This document shows positions 35,760-44,356 of a DNA stretch of 64,000 nt, one piece after another; positions within the stretch are counted from its first letter, which is position 1; every line of letters starts with the position of its first letter. The position numbers and the translations under genes are program-made. The DNA comes from an uncultured Paenibacillaceae bacterium (GTDB lineage: Bacteria > Bacillota > Bacilli > Paenibacillales > K13). Where the stretch lies: assembly GCA_913056365.1 (NCBI GenBank), contig CAJXLT010000007.1, forward strand, positions 105,478 through 169,477, written 5' to 3'. Under the pieces are notes generated by a model, which was not told the origin of the DNA, did no database searches, and saw only the letters and a program-made list of their open reading frames with translations.

Positions 35760-36938
35760 TTACTTAGCACCGACTGCTTTGCGACCTTGAGGCACATCCG
35801 GCATTGCATTGACGGACACAACTTCATCCGTGCGCTTGGTCGGCTTTTTCCAATATTTCTCGTTGCCAGGCAAATCATCGAACCAAGCTGCATCGTCTGG
35901 ACAATCCAATACCATGAATTTGCCGTATTCTTCATCACGGGACTGGTGATACTTCAGATAAGCCTTCCCGTCTTCAATAGCCAGTATCTCGACCTTGCCC
36001 GACGTGTGACTCATCGACAGACGAACACGCTTGCCAAGTCCGGATGTATGGGCTTTAGCCTTCTCCACAGCATCATAGACTTCCTTCAACGTGAGCACGA
36101 ACGACTTGTTGCCTGCAACGGGGCGATTCACGAAGAAGTAATAAGGCGTTACCCCCGCCCAAGACAGCTTGTCTAGCAGCTCGCCAAGTACTTTCGGATC
36201 GTCGTTGATACCTTTAAGCACAGGTGTTTGGTTCACGACGATAGCACCAGCTTGATGTAGCTTGTCGATAGCAAGCTTGGCTTCATCGGTCAGCTCACGT
36301 GGATGGTTAATGTGCGCCATGACATAAATGCGCTGATCAACGCTGGAGAATTCACGAATCGTCTCTAGCAGCTCTTCATCTTCCGAAATACGCATCGGAT
36401 TGAACACCGGCAGCTTCGAACCGAAGCGAATGATCTTAACGTGTGGAATCGCTCTTAGCCGTTCCAAGATCATGCGTATCTTCGGCGTTGCCAATATGAG
36501 CGAATCTCCGCCTGTTAACAGCACATTGTTGATCTCGGGATGCTCGGCAATGTATTGTAAGCCTGGTTCCACATCGGACATCGCTTCCTTGACGTCGTTG
36601 CGGAACAAGCGCTTGCGGAAGCAGTAGCGACAGTAAGCGCCGCATACTTCGGATACGATTAAGAGGGCAGTCGTTCTGTACTTATGCTGACAGCCGGGTA
36701 CGACATAATTCGTATCCTCATCGGAAGCATCCCAGCGTCCATATTCATCAAGCTCGCCCTCGTTAGGAATAATGAGCTTCTTTATGGGATCGTTCGGATC
36801 CTGCCAATCGATGAGATTCAAGTAATAATCATTCACGCGGAAAACGAATTTCTCAGTAATAGATTTCAGCTTTGCGCGCTCATCCTCGGGTATTTGGGTC
36901 AGTTTGTCTATATTGGTCACATACCTTGGTTGCGCCAT
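35760..36938 (-). CDS. KamA-family radical SAM aminomutase
   Basis: This 392-residue enzyme has the radical SAM cluster motif with C99, C103 and C106 (CGAYCRYCF) and the PLP-binding lysine region SMSHTSGKVEIL expected for lysine 2,3-aminomutase relatives. It would move an amino group between carbons 2 and 3 of an amino acid. It is shorter than classical KamA and has RFGSKLPVFNPMRI where KamA has a threonine-rich segment, so the substrate may not be lysine; EF-P lysine modification or beta-amino acid formation are alternatives. ATG at 36938 follows AGGAAGGAT. It stands alone, with no other beta-amino acid genes nearby. Confidence 0.85.
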   Translation of the reverse strand: MAQPRYVTNIDKLTQIPEDERAKLKSITEKFVFRVNDYYLNLIDWQDPNDPIKKLIIPNEGELDEYGRWDASDEDTNYVVPGCQHKYRTTALLIVSEVCGAYCRYCFRKRLFRNDVKEAMSDVEPGLQYIAEHPEINNVLLTGGDSLILATPKIRMILERLRAIPHVKIIRFGSKLPVFNPMRISEDEELLETIREFSSVDQRIYVMAHINHPRELTDEAKLAIDKLHQAGAIVVNQTPVLKGINDDPKVLGELLDKLSWAGVTPYYFFVNRPVAGNKSFVLTLKEVYDAVEKAKAHTSGLGKRVRLSMSHTSGKVEILAIEDGKAYLKYHQSRDEEYGKFMVLDCPDDAAWFDDLPGNEKYWKKPTKRTDEVVSVNAMPDVPQGRKAVGAK

Positions 36939-37364
36939 AAAACCATCCTTCCTATTATAAAATTCATGAATAAATCAGTCCAATCTGGAATGAAAGTGAT
37001 CTGATTGTGTGCAGCGAGAAGAGGCAGGTAATAATTGGGGAAGGTGCTTTCCAAAAAGCATCAATATAAATTATAGGGGAGTTTACTCGTTTTCTGAAAG
37101 ACCGTTAACCTGCATATATAAGAATATTTTATGAATAGAAGTGATCTCGTGAGATTAGCGTACAGTATCATACAATCCCTATAGGATGCTTGTATATGTG
37201 GATCATTCTGCGATTGCGGTGCAGCATACCACTTGATTTCACATTGAACAGTTATTGTGTGTGGTAGGGTTAACCGACATTTTCAGTGCTTGCATGATCT
37301 ATGGTATAGTTACAACAAGCGATTATAAAGTAATAGTATTGGGTAGAACGGAGTGTGAAATTTC
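36939..37364. other. Divergent intergenic region between KamA-family gene and patB
   Basis: No gene fits in these 426 bases. A minus-strand TATAAT (37075-37070) with a weak TTCAGA 17 bases upstream may drive the KamA-family gene. A plus-strand extended -10 box is given separately. Confidence 0.4.
37282..37310 (+). promoter_or_regulatory. Candidate extended -10 promoter for patB
   Basis: TGGTATAGT (37302-37310) is an extended -10 element; a poor -35 TTCAGT lies 17 bases upstream. The leader would be about 50 bases. Confidence 0.5.
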
Positions 37365-38555
37365 ATGCGTACTTATGATTTTGACCAATTGCCAGAGCGC
37401 AGAGGAACGGCTTCTTATAAGTGGGACCAGTCTAAAGTGCTGTTCGGCGATCCGGATATTTTGCCAATGTGGGTGGCCGATATGGATTTTCAGGCACCGG
37501 CAGAGGTTGTCGAAGCGCTCGAAGAGCGGGCGCGGCATGGTTACTATGGCTACACCTTTCGTACGGACAGCTATTATGAAGCAATCATTGACTGGCAACG
37601 GCGCCGCCACGGTTGGGAGATCGAGAAGAGCTGGATTAGTTCAAGTCCGGGTGTTGTCACGGCGTTAAGCCTTAGTATTGAAATTTTGAGCGAACCAGGT
37701 GACAAGGTAGTGCTTCAGGCGCCTGTTTACTATCCCTTCTACGATGTGATTCGATTGAATGACCGCGAGCTCGTCAATAATCCGCTGAAGCTGGAGAATG
37801 AACGATTTACCTTTGATTTGGAAGACTTGGAGAGCAAGCTTGACGAGAAGACGAAGGTGCTGTTGTTATGCAATCCGCACAATCCAGGCGGCAGAGTATG
37901 GACGAAGGAAGAGTTGAAGGCGATCGGCGAGCTCTGTGTGCGCAGAGGCGTAACGATCGTGTCGGACGAAATTCATGGTGATCTGGTATACCGCGGCTAC
38001 AAGCATGTGCCGATGGCGTCAGTGTCCAAGGAGATTGCAGAGCACACGATTACATGTACAGCGCCGAGCAAGACGTTCAATCTTCCCGGCTTGCAAACCT
38101 CCACGGTCATTATTGCCAATCCGGAGCTTCGCCGCAAGTATAATCGTCGTCTGAAGGCGTTGTCGATTCATATGGAAGGCTACTTCGGTGCGACAGCTAT
38201 GGAAGTTTGCTATACGCATGGTGAAGCTTGGCTCGAGCAGTGCATCGACTACTTGCAAGGCAACCTCGATGAGTTGGTGCAGTTCTTCGAAGAACAGCTG
38301 CCGCAAGTGAAGGTTATCCGTCCAGAAGGTACTTACTTGGTATGGATCGACTGTCGCGCTATAGCCGAGGATGCGCAGACACTGAAGGAGCTGATGTACC
38401 GGGAAGCAAAGGTGGCGTTCAATGAAGGTTCCACCTATGGCAAGGAAGGGGAAGGCTTCCTGCGTGTCAATATTGCTTGCCCCCGTTCCTTGATGCGAGA
38501 AGGGCTGAAGCGATTTGCAGAAGCTGTGCAGAAGCATCAAGTCAGTGTGCAGTAG
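37365..38555 (+). CDS. patB: PatB/MalY-type cystathionine beta-lyase (C-S lyase)
   Basis: This 396-residue PLP enzyme, fold type I, is predicted to cleave cystathionine or cysteine conjugates to pyruvate, ammonia and a thiol. Family features: N-terminal DFDQLPERRGTASYKWD and LPMWVADMDF, substrate loop YGYTF, CNPHNPGGRVW, VSDEIHGDL and the PLP lysine K236 in APSKTFNLPGL. The ATG at 37365 is preceded by an ACGGAGTG site at a slightly long distance. It is followed by about 280 bases of noncoding DNA that contain a large palindromic element. Confidence 0.9.
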   Translation: MRTYDFDQLPERRGTASYKWDQSKVLFGDPDILPMWVADMDFQAPAEVVEALEERARHGYYGYTFRTDSYYEAIIDWQRRRHGWEIEKSWISSSPGVVTALSLSIEILSEPGDKVVLQAPVYYPFYDVIRLNDRELVNNPLKLENERFTFDLEDLESKLDEKTKVLLLCNPHNPGGRVWTKEELKAIGELCVRRGVTIVSDEIHGDLVYRGYKHVPMASVSKEIAEHTITCTAPSKTFNLPGLQTSTVIIANPELRRKYNRRLKALSIHMEGYFGATAMEVCYTHGEAWLEQCIDYLQGNLDELVQFFEEQLPQVKVIRPEGTYLVWIDCRAIAEDAQTLKELMYREAKVAFNEGSTYGKEGEGFLRVNIACPRSLMREGLKRFAEAVQKHQVSVQ

Positions 38556-38629
38556 TGATCTTATGCTCTGTGGCGTTCACCTGGGTAGTTCGAAGTTTGG
38601 GATTAGCTTGGTGATGTGGCGAAATAGAA

Positions 38630-38753
38630 GGAATGATTGGTCTTGTTTGAAGGTGTACTAGCTTTTCTGACGGGATAGAGGGCATAAATGGTCTTATACG
38701 GCTGTCAGAAAGCGATTTGGATCGTTAGGAGCATGATTAGGACCAATGATTCC
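38630..38753. repeat. Large imperfect palindrome, possible intergenic repeat element
   Basis: GGAATGATTGGTC at 38630-38642 is inverted at 38741-38753 with one mismatch. GCTTTTCTGAC at 38661-38671 is inverted at 38704-38713 with one bulged base. Together they form a long nested hairpin of about 125 bases, and pairing may extend outwards to about 38615-38770. No reading frame uses it. Confidence 0.6.
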
Positions 38754-38835
38754 CGGTAATTTCACCCTGTTTATCAATAGTGGCGAGATAAGAGCATTCC
38801 ATTCCGTTAAACGGCGGATGCAGCATCCAAGGTGA

Positions 38836-38904
38836 AATAAAGCCTGATTCCCTTGTCGAAGCGAGCACGACGCTTCAAATTTGACTCGGGGACCAGGCTT
38901 TATT
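38836..38904 (-). terminator. Terminator of the DUF1128 gene
   Basis: A long stem (AATAAAGCCTG with CAGGCTTTATT) encloses a second hairpin around GAAGCG/CGCTTC. It begins directly after the stop codon. Confidence 0.6.
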
Positions 38905-38905
38905 G

Positions 38906-39130
38906 CTATACGCGCTTCAGACGGCCAAGCTCGTTGACGATAGCTTCCATCTCAGAGATGCTGTAGCTGTCCTTGGCATGTACCATGTCATAAATATCTC
39001 GAATGTCCTCATAATGGTCTTCCCCGAAGTGTGTCGGTTTAATAGCGGCACCGGTTGCCATTTTCAACCTCTTCTTAATTTCTTCGACCATATACTGAAC
39101 GGTTGCGTCGGATTTCTGTGATATATCCAT
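38906..39130 (-). CDS. DUF1128 family protein (YfkK-like)
   Basis: This 74-residue helical cytoplasmic protein begins MDISQKSDATVQYMVEEIK and contains THFGEDHYEDIRDIYDMVH. This pattern matches the DUF1128 family, which includes YfkK of Bacillus subtilis. Function is unknown. A TAAGGAGGAGCTAAG region lies just before the ATG at 39130, giving a strong ribosome site. It is likely an independent small gene with its own terminator. Confidence 0.85.
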   Translation of the reverse strand: MDISQKSDATVQYMVEEIKKRLKMATGAAIKPTHFGEDHYEDIRDIYDMVHAKDSYSISEMEAIVNELGRLKRV

Positions 39131-39209
39131 AGCTCCTCTTAGCTCCTCCTTACAAGGGTAATGTTATGCATGTATTGTACCATGATTGCCCCTTGGCCGC
39201 ACGTATGCA

Positions 39210-40748
39210 TCAGAGAGCTTCGATTATATCGCCTGCAAGCAGCGAAGCCTCGGTGTGACGAGCCTTCCGTGCCCTGTCTCCTGCAGCACCGTGCTGCCAG
39301 ACACCTATGACGGCAGCGGCTTCTGATTCGCGACCTTGCGCCAGCAGGCTGCCGATCATCCCGGCAAGTACATCGCCGGAGCCGCCTGTGGCCATGCCCG
39401 GGTTGCCAGTTGGATTGACCCATATACATCCGCTCGGTGATGCGATGACCGTTCCGGCGCCCTTCAACACAAGTATGACACCATATTGCTGAGCGTACGC
39501 GGAGGCAATGTCTACCCGGTTCTGTTGAATATCGCGGACAGATTTATGGCATAGTCGGGCCATCTCACCGGGATGCGGCGTGAGGACAGCCGGTTGGGAA
39601 CGCAGCTTCCACTGCGGGAAGTCGTCTGCTTCTGCGAGCATGTTCAACGCGTCTGCATCAAGTAATAAGGGCAGGTCGGTTACTTCCCAGACCGCCTTCA
39701 ACCACTCGCTGTCGCCAGAGAAGCGGCCTAATCCCGGACCGAGAACAAGCGCTTGCTTGTCCACTGCTGCGGCAGCCAGCGCTTCCGGTGCGACGTTGCG
39801 CCAATCACCGTTTGCCTGATCGGGCAATCCGTGCAGAATCGCCTCTGGTACAAGTCCAACCAATCGGCTAGTCAGCGTCTCCGGCTGTGCCCAGGTGACG
39901 AGGCCGGTCCCCATGCGCAGCGCAGCTCGCGCGGCAAGCAGCCCGGCTCCGCTATAGGTGAGCGATCCGGCAGCGACTAGCGCATGCCCGTACGTACCCT
40001 TGTGCGCGTCTGCTTGTCGGGGGGCGTGCGGATCGCCCCAGCGGCGAGAGATTTCCGCTTCCGTCGTTAGCCGGGTCCGAAGCTGGAACTGCGCAGCGAG
40101 GTGCTGCGGAATGCCGATCGGCCGCACAGCAGTATGGCCTGCAAGCGAAGCGCCCGGCTCCTGCACGAGTCCCCGCTTCAGGAAGGCGAGCGCTGCGGTG
40201 CGAGTTGCGCGGATGCACGGTTCTGTGGCTTGTCCGGTGTCTGCGTCCAAGCCGCTAGGTAGATCCAGCGCGACGATCGGCAGCCCGCTCGCATTCACTT
40301 CGCGAATGAGACTGGCGATCGGCTCGCGCGGCGAACCCTTGAAGCCGGTGCCGAGCAGCGCGTCCACTACACCTGCGAACTGGCTCCACTGCAGGACACC
40401 GGGTTTATATGTCTCAGCGGGAATCGGCCAATGCCGGACAATATCCCGCTGACGGGCCGGCTCTCCGCGCAGTGTCTCCGGCGGTGCAGTGTAGAGCAGA
40501 CGTACGTCAGCGCCTCGCTCATACAAGTGCCTTGCAGCGACGATGCCGTCGGCTCCGTTATGTCCTTTGCCGATGAGCACTAGCCATGGCTTCAGCTGTT
40601 CGCAAGCAGCCAACGCTGTGTGGATGAGCATCGCTTCATCGGCTGTTTCCCTGCCGGCATTCTCCATGAGCACTTGCGCAGGAATGCCGATCGTGTCTAT
40701 CGTATAGTGATCGATTTGTCTCATCTGTTCCGCAGTAACTATATACAT
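39210..40748 (-). CDS. nnrD: Bifunctional NAD(P)H-hydrate epimerase / ADP-dependent dehydratase
   Basis: Repairs NADHX and NADPHX, the hydrated, damaged forms of the cofactors. The N-terminal 215 residues are the YjeF_N epimerase (MRQIDHYTIDTIGIPAQVLM, LIGKGHNGADGIVAARHLY), and the C-terminal 290 are the ribokinase-like dehydratase (GTYGHALVAAGSLTYSGAG, LTPHPGEMARL and the catalytic GNPGMATGGSGDVLAGMIGS). Length 512 is normal for the fused form. The gene is more GC-rich than its surroundings. ATG at 40748 is preceded by a GGAGGGTATG site. Confidence 0.95.
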   Translation of the reverse strand: MYIVTAEQMRQIDHYTIDTIGIPAQVLMENAGRETADEAMLIHTALAACEQLKPWLVLIGKGHNGADGIVAARHLYERGADVRLLYTAPPETLRGEPARQRDIVRHWPIPAETYKPGVLQWSQFAGVVDALLGTGFKGSPREPIASLIREVNASGLPIVALDLPSGLDADTGQATEPCIRATRTAALAFLKRGLVQEPGASLAGHTAVRPIGIPQHLAAQFQLRTRLTTEAEISRRWGDPHAPRQADAHKGTYGHALVAAGSLTYSGAGLLAARAALRMGTGLVTWAQPETLTSRLVGLVPEAILHGLPDQANGDWRNVAPEALAAAAVDKQALVLGPGLGRFSGDSEWLKAVWEVTDLPLLLDADALNMLAEADDFPQWKLRSQPAVLTPHPGEMARLCHKSVRDIQQNRVDIASAYAQQYGVILVLKGAGTVIASPSGCIWVNPTGNPGMATGGSGDVLAGMIGSLLAQGRESEAAAVIGVWQHGAAGDRARKARHTEASLLAGDIIEAL

Positions 40749-40832
40749 GTTGGCATACCCTCCATAGTTAACTGAGACTTCGTTATGTCCATATTGCCAT
40801 GGAGGAGGACGAGTGGCAAGCTAAGCACTAGA

Positions 40833-41147
40833 TCAACCGCCGAATGCTTGGCGAAAGGCGCGTGACAACCTGTCAGCATCGACATCCCATAGCTCGGCAA
40901 TGTCATCGTTGATATGTTGATCCCACCAGTCTGCTAGCTTCTTGCGATTGTTGCCAGTCTCTGCAATCCAGAGCAGGTCCCCTACTACACGCTGTACATA
41001 CAGCTGTTCGGCTTGCTTCAGCTTCTCCTCTGGAATCCATACATGCAGCCGTTTCACAGTTCGATAGAGCTCCTTCTTGCAAGATCGGCGAATATCCCGA
41101 AGCTTAGGTAGAGGCTTCTCATGCTTGCCTTGCGGCTGCGGTCGCAT
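40833..41147 (-). CDS. Conserved small basic protein of Paenibacillaceae
   Basis: This 104-residue protein is helical and basic, beginning MRPQPQGKHEKPLPKLRDIR with a single cysteine (RRSCKKELYRTVKRL) and ending LSRAFRQAFGG. Similar proteins are common in Paenibacillus genomes, sometimes mislabelled dehydrogenase. No catalytic motif or membrane segment is present and I cannot assign a function. It is followed 84 bases later by the NAD(P)HX repair gene on the same strand, but cotranscription is not clear. Confidence 0.7.
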   Translation of the reverse strand: MRPQPQGKHEKPLPKLRDIRRSCKKELYRTVKRLHVWIPEEKLKQAEQLYVQRVVGDLLWIAETGNNRKKLADWWDQHINDDIAELWDVDADRLSRAFRQAFGG

Positions 41148-41246
41148 ACGATACCGACTCCTTTGGTGTGCGAGATGGGTGTTGCCCCAATGTATGCGTC
41201 GCAGTCGGCAGGCGTCACGGCCACTGTCCTGATCTAGGGAATCTCT

Positions 41247-41699
41247 TTACTGCACTACGATGTAGGCAATCATTGGCCCATTGTGCTTGGCGTCCGGATG
41301 GGCGAGACAGATGAGGCGATACGTGCCTGTTGTATCAAACTGCAGATCGATGATCGTCTCCTGCCCTTGCTTGACCTCTCCCTTGATGTCAGTACCTTCA
41401 ATGTAGAAGGGATGGCTCTTGCCATTGATTCCTAGAATAGACAGCTTCACGTGCTCTCCTCGATTTACTATGATCGTGCCTGGGTCCCAGCGGTATGCTT
41501 CCAGCTCCTTGTCATCTGCCACTTCTGCATCAAATTCTCCTGTCACCATATGGATGACTCTCGTCTGTTCTGGTGCTGCATCTGCAGGAATCACCCTTTC
41601 GCCGTGGCGGTTGCTTAAGAGCACAACAGCAGTCAAGATAAGCACCACTGCCAGGCCAAACATCAGTCCTCTGCGATGAATAATCCATACCTTCGGCAT
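41247..41699 (-). CDS. Membrane-anchored cupredoxin
   Basis: The start is the ATG at 41699 after AAGGGGGATA; earlier in-frame ATG codons precede the site. The 150-residue protein has one N-terminal membrane anchor (GLMFGLAVVLILTAVVLL) and an extracytoplasmic cupredoxin domain resembling cytochrome oxidase subunit II and EfeO N-terminal domains. Likely copper ligands are the histidine in GKSHPFYIEG and the C, H and M in LICLAHPDAKHNGPM. It should carry electrons or bind copper on the outer face of the membrane. No oxidase genes are nearby. Confidence 0.8.
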   Translation of the reverse strand: MPKVWIIHRRGLMFGLAVVLILTAVVLLSNRHGERVIPADAAPEQTRVIHMVTGEFDAEVADDKELEAYRWDPGTIIVNRGEHVKLSILGINGKSHPFYIEGTDIKGEVKQGQETIIDLQFDTTGTYRLICLAHPDAKHNGPMIAYIVVQ

Positions 41700-41894
41700 T
41701 TCGTATATCCCCCTTATGAAAATGATTCGTAGCATCGCTCATCTTGGCATCAGCTTATGCGCATGCTTGTCAGAGCATGACAACTTCGTCCACTTGCTGT
41801 TACGGGACTGGCTGGCATCATTTGCCCTGTGATAGAATAAAGTAGGTGAGGAGAACCTGTGCGCACGAGGAATGTCAAATAAGGATGGGGAAGC

Positions 41895-43091
41895 ATGGAC
41901 ATGTTGACAGAATGGGCGGATGCTATATTTCACTGGCTGCAAGAGTTGGGGAGTGTAGGCATCATGCTCGGTCTGATGATCGAGGTCATCCCGAGTGAAA
42001 TTGTGTTGTCCTATGCCGGCTATCTGGTGCACGAAGGCGCCATCACCTTCTGGAGCGCCGTATTGTTCGGAACGATCGGCGGCGTAGCGGCTCAGCTGTT
42101 CATCTACTTGGCGGGACGCTATGGCGGAAGGCCGTTCCTAGAACGGTACGGGAAATATGTGCTGATCCGGCGGCATCACTTGGATATGGCGGAACGTTGG
42201 TTTCATCGTTACGGAACAGGCATGATCTTCACCGCTCGATTTGTGCCGGTTGTGCGGCATGCGATTTCGATCCCAGCAGGTATGGCGCGTATGTCACTCA
42301 TGAAGTTTACGTTGTTGACTACACTTGCTGTCATTCCTTGGTCGGTGCTGTTCATCGTGCTTGGTATGCAGCTTGGGCAGAACTGGCAGCGCATTGATGA
42401 AATGGCTGAACCATTCGTGGTGCCCTTCATTGTGCTATCGCTGCTGTTGACGCTTGTTTACTTCATGATGAAGCGACGACAGGGGAGTCGTACTCACCAT
42501 CAGCCAGTACGGCGGAAGGCCAAGAGACAGAAGGGACGCAAGGCACCATCCAGCAGACGCGCAGCTCCCGCACGCTATGGCGAAGGCGATGCAAGCCAGT
42601 ACGGTGCTGAAGGCGAACGCTTGACCGCGCATCAGTTGAAATATATCGGCAGTGATTACACCGTTCTGCACAATCGGGTCGTACAAGGCGGAGGCGGACG
42701 CCAGCAGATTGATCATCTCGTCGTCGGTCCGAATGGCGTGTTTCATATCGAGACGAAGCACTGGGCAGGCGATATACGGTTCACAGCGGGTGGCGTGGAC
42801 AGAAGCAGGCAATCCTATGAGCAAGACCCGACTGCTCAGCTGTACCGTCATGAGTATGTGATCAAGGAGCTGCTTCGAGCGAACGGGATGAAGGCTGCCG
42901 TGACAGGTGTGATCTGCTTTTCGCATCCGCAGTGCAGAGTGGAAGGGAGCAGCCCCGCATTCGTTACCGTCAAGCTGGATCGACTTGTACATAAGATTCG
43001 AAGACGTGGTGCTCGCGAGCGCCTGAGCCGTAAGGAAATCACATCTATCGTTCGTCTGTTGCGCCAACATAGTGTGTCTGGACGAGCCTGA
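41895..43091 (+). CDS. DedA-family membrane protein fused to a NERD nuclease-like domain
   Basis: This 398-residue protein has two parts. Residues 1-195 are DedA/SNARE-associated (VTT) type, with the membrane segments and motifs EVIPSEIVLSYAGYL, FLERYGKYVLIRRHHL and FTARFVPVVRHAISIPAGM. DedA proteins are linked to undecaprenyl phosphate and lipid flipping. A basic linker rich in R and K follows, then a NERD domain (about 225-350) with GAEGERLTAHQL, QIDHLVVGPNGVFHIETKHW, which carries the D, E and K of the nuclease core. Normal DedA proteins end near residue 200, so this is a fusion. ATG at 41895 follows AAGGATGGGGAA. Confidence 0.88.
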   Translation: MDMLTEWADAIFHWLQELGSVGIMLGLMIEVIPSEIVLSYAGYLVHEGAITFWSAVLFGTIGGVAAQLFIYLAGRYGGRPFLERYGKYVLIRRHHLDMAERWFHRYGTGMIFTARFVPVVRHAISIPAGMARMSLMKFTLLTTLAVIPWSVLFIVLGMQLGQNWQRIDEMAEPFVVPFIVLSLLLTLVYFMMKRRQGSRTHHQPVRRKAKRQKGRKAPSSRRAAPARYGEGDASQYGAEGERLTAHQLKYIGSDYTVLHNRVVQGGGGRQQIDHLVVGPNGVFHIETKHWAGDIRFTAGGVDRSRQSYEQDPTAQLYRHEYVIKELLRANGMKAAVTGVICFSHPQCRVEGSSPAFVTVKLDRLVHKIRRRGARERLSRKEITSIVRLLRQHSVSGRA

Positions 43092-43125
43092 ATCACATTC
43101 ACTATTACCATTGGAGGAATGAACA

Positions 43126-43692
43126 ATGAGCAACAATTTGGCACATAAGCTGAATCAAGGAATTAGTCCGCAAGCATTCATAGAAGGGATGAACAAGAAC
43201 AAAGAAGCTTTCCAGACTTGGTACGATCAGTTCACTTGGGGATCAGAGGAGGATAAGGAATTTTTCGAATCACTGTCGTTCCGTGACGATCTGCGTTGCT
43301 TGATTCTGGCTGCGGAATGGTGCGGTGATGTCGTGCGCAATGTGCCGGCAGTATTCCGAGCGCTGGAAGCGACACAGATGCCGGTCGAAGTACTGGTTAT
43401 GGAGGACCATCTAGAGACGATGGACCAATTTCTAACAATGGGCGGCAGAGCCATTCCGATAGTGATCTTCACCGATACTGGCGGTGCTGTGCTGGGACAA
43501 TGGGGACCGCGGCCGAAGCATGTGCAGGACGTTATGATCGCCTTCAAGCAGGACAATCCTGATCGGGAAGCAGCGGATTATCAGGAGAAGATCGCGGTAG
43601 CTCGTCAGGAGATGGGACGTCAATATGGCGAGGGCGCAGACTATCAGAAGGTGATTGTCCAAGAACTGAAGGATGTGCTGTCCGGGTGTTGA
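43126..43692 (+). CDS. Thioredoxin-like protein with a single active-site cysteine
   Basis: This 188-residue cytoplasmic protein has an N-terminal helical region followed by a thioredoxin fold. The active site reads AAEWCGDVVRN where relatives have WCGDC, so the resolving cysteine is replaced by valine and only one Cys remains. The cis-proline strand is RAIPIVIFTD. The C-terminal helix ends with a further cysteine (DVLSGC). It could act as a monothiol oxidoreductase, a mixed-disulfide trap or a binding protein. It follows the DedA-NERD gene by 34 bases and overlaps the next gene by seven bases, so the group is probably an operon. Confidence 0.85.
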   Translation: MSNNLAHKLNQGISPQAFIEGMNKNKEAFQTWYDQFTWGSEEDKEFFESLSFRDDLRCLILAAEWCGDVVRNVPAVFRALEATQMPVEVLVMEDHLETMDQFLTMGGRAIPIVIFTDTGGAVLGQWGPRPKHVQDVMIAFKQDNPDREAADYQEKIAVARQEMGRQYGEGADYQKVIVQELKDVLSGC

Positions 43693-44306
43693 ACATCGAG
43701 ACGTTTACTTTAGGCCCGTTAGCTACGAATGCTTACCTAGTGACCAATGAGGAAAGTAAGGGGATCGTCATCGATCCCGGAGTGGAGCCAGCTGCTCTGC
43801 TCGAGCGAATTGCGTCAATAGAGATAGAAGCGATCGTGCTGACACATGCGCACTTTGACCATATCGGCGGTGTAGAAGCCGTGCGCAAGCTGAAGCAATG
43901 TCCTGTGTATGTGCATGCCGCGGAAGCGTCATGGCTCACTGATCCGAAGAGGAACGGGTCCTTGCTATGGCCGGAGATAGGCGAACCGATTCAGTGCGCG
44001 CCAGCCGAATTCGAGCTGCGCCATGGTCAGCAGTTAACCTTGCTGGACAAGCCTTTCACCGTGTACCATACGCCCGGGCACTCGCCTGGCAGCGTTAGCT
44101 TGCTGCATGAGAATACTCTGTTCTCCGGTGATGTCTTGTTCATGATGTCTGTAGGACGGACTGATTTGCCGGGGGGTAGCACACAGGAGCTGTATTCCTC
44201 CATTCATGAGCAATTGTTCAAGCTGGATGCAGCAACAGACGTATACCCAGGCCACGGCCCCGCTACGACAATCGGCTATGAACAGGAGCATAATCCGTAC
44301 GTATGA
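43686..44306 (+). CDS. Metallo-beta-lactamase fold hydrolase, glyoxalase II-like
   Basis: This 206-residue enzyme has the metal motif THAHFDHIGG with H54, H56, D58 and H59, then further ligands in YHTPGHSPGS and LFSGD, and the last histidine in VYPGHGPAT. It likely hydrolyses a thioester such as S-lactoylglutathione or bacillithiol analogues, or another small ester. The start codon is GTG 43686 or the adjoining TTG 43689, both overlapping the stop of the thioredoxin-like gene. The next gene starts about 50 bases downstream. Confidence 0.9.
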   Translation: MLNIETFTLGPLATNAYLVTNEESKGIVIDPGVEPAALLERIASIEIEAIVLTHAHFDHIGGVEAVRKLKQCPVYVHAAEASWLTDPKRNGSLLWPEIGEPIQCAPAEFELRHGQQLTLLDKPFTVYHTPGHSPGSVSLLHENTLFSGDVLFMMSVGRTDLPGGSTQELYSSIHEQLFKLDAATDVYPGHGPATTIGYEQEHNPYV

Positions 44307-44356
44307 CGCGTAACGACTAGTACTTCTGAATGGATCAGCGTAGGGAGTGAATGCAT

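Noticed and set aside
35654..35938. 95-codon N-terminal extension of the MOSC protein
   Set aside because: It crosses a terminator and the end of the KamA-family gene; a good ribosome site supports the GTG at 35653.
42435..43136. 233-codon minus-strand frame opposite the DedA-NERD gene
   Set aside because: It lies antisense to a gene with clear family motifs and lacks any domain or ribosome site; it is a compositional shadow.
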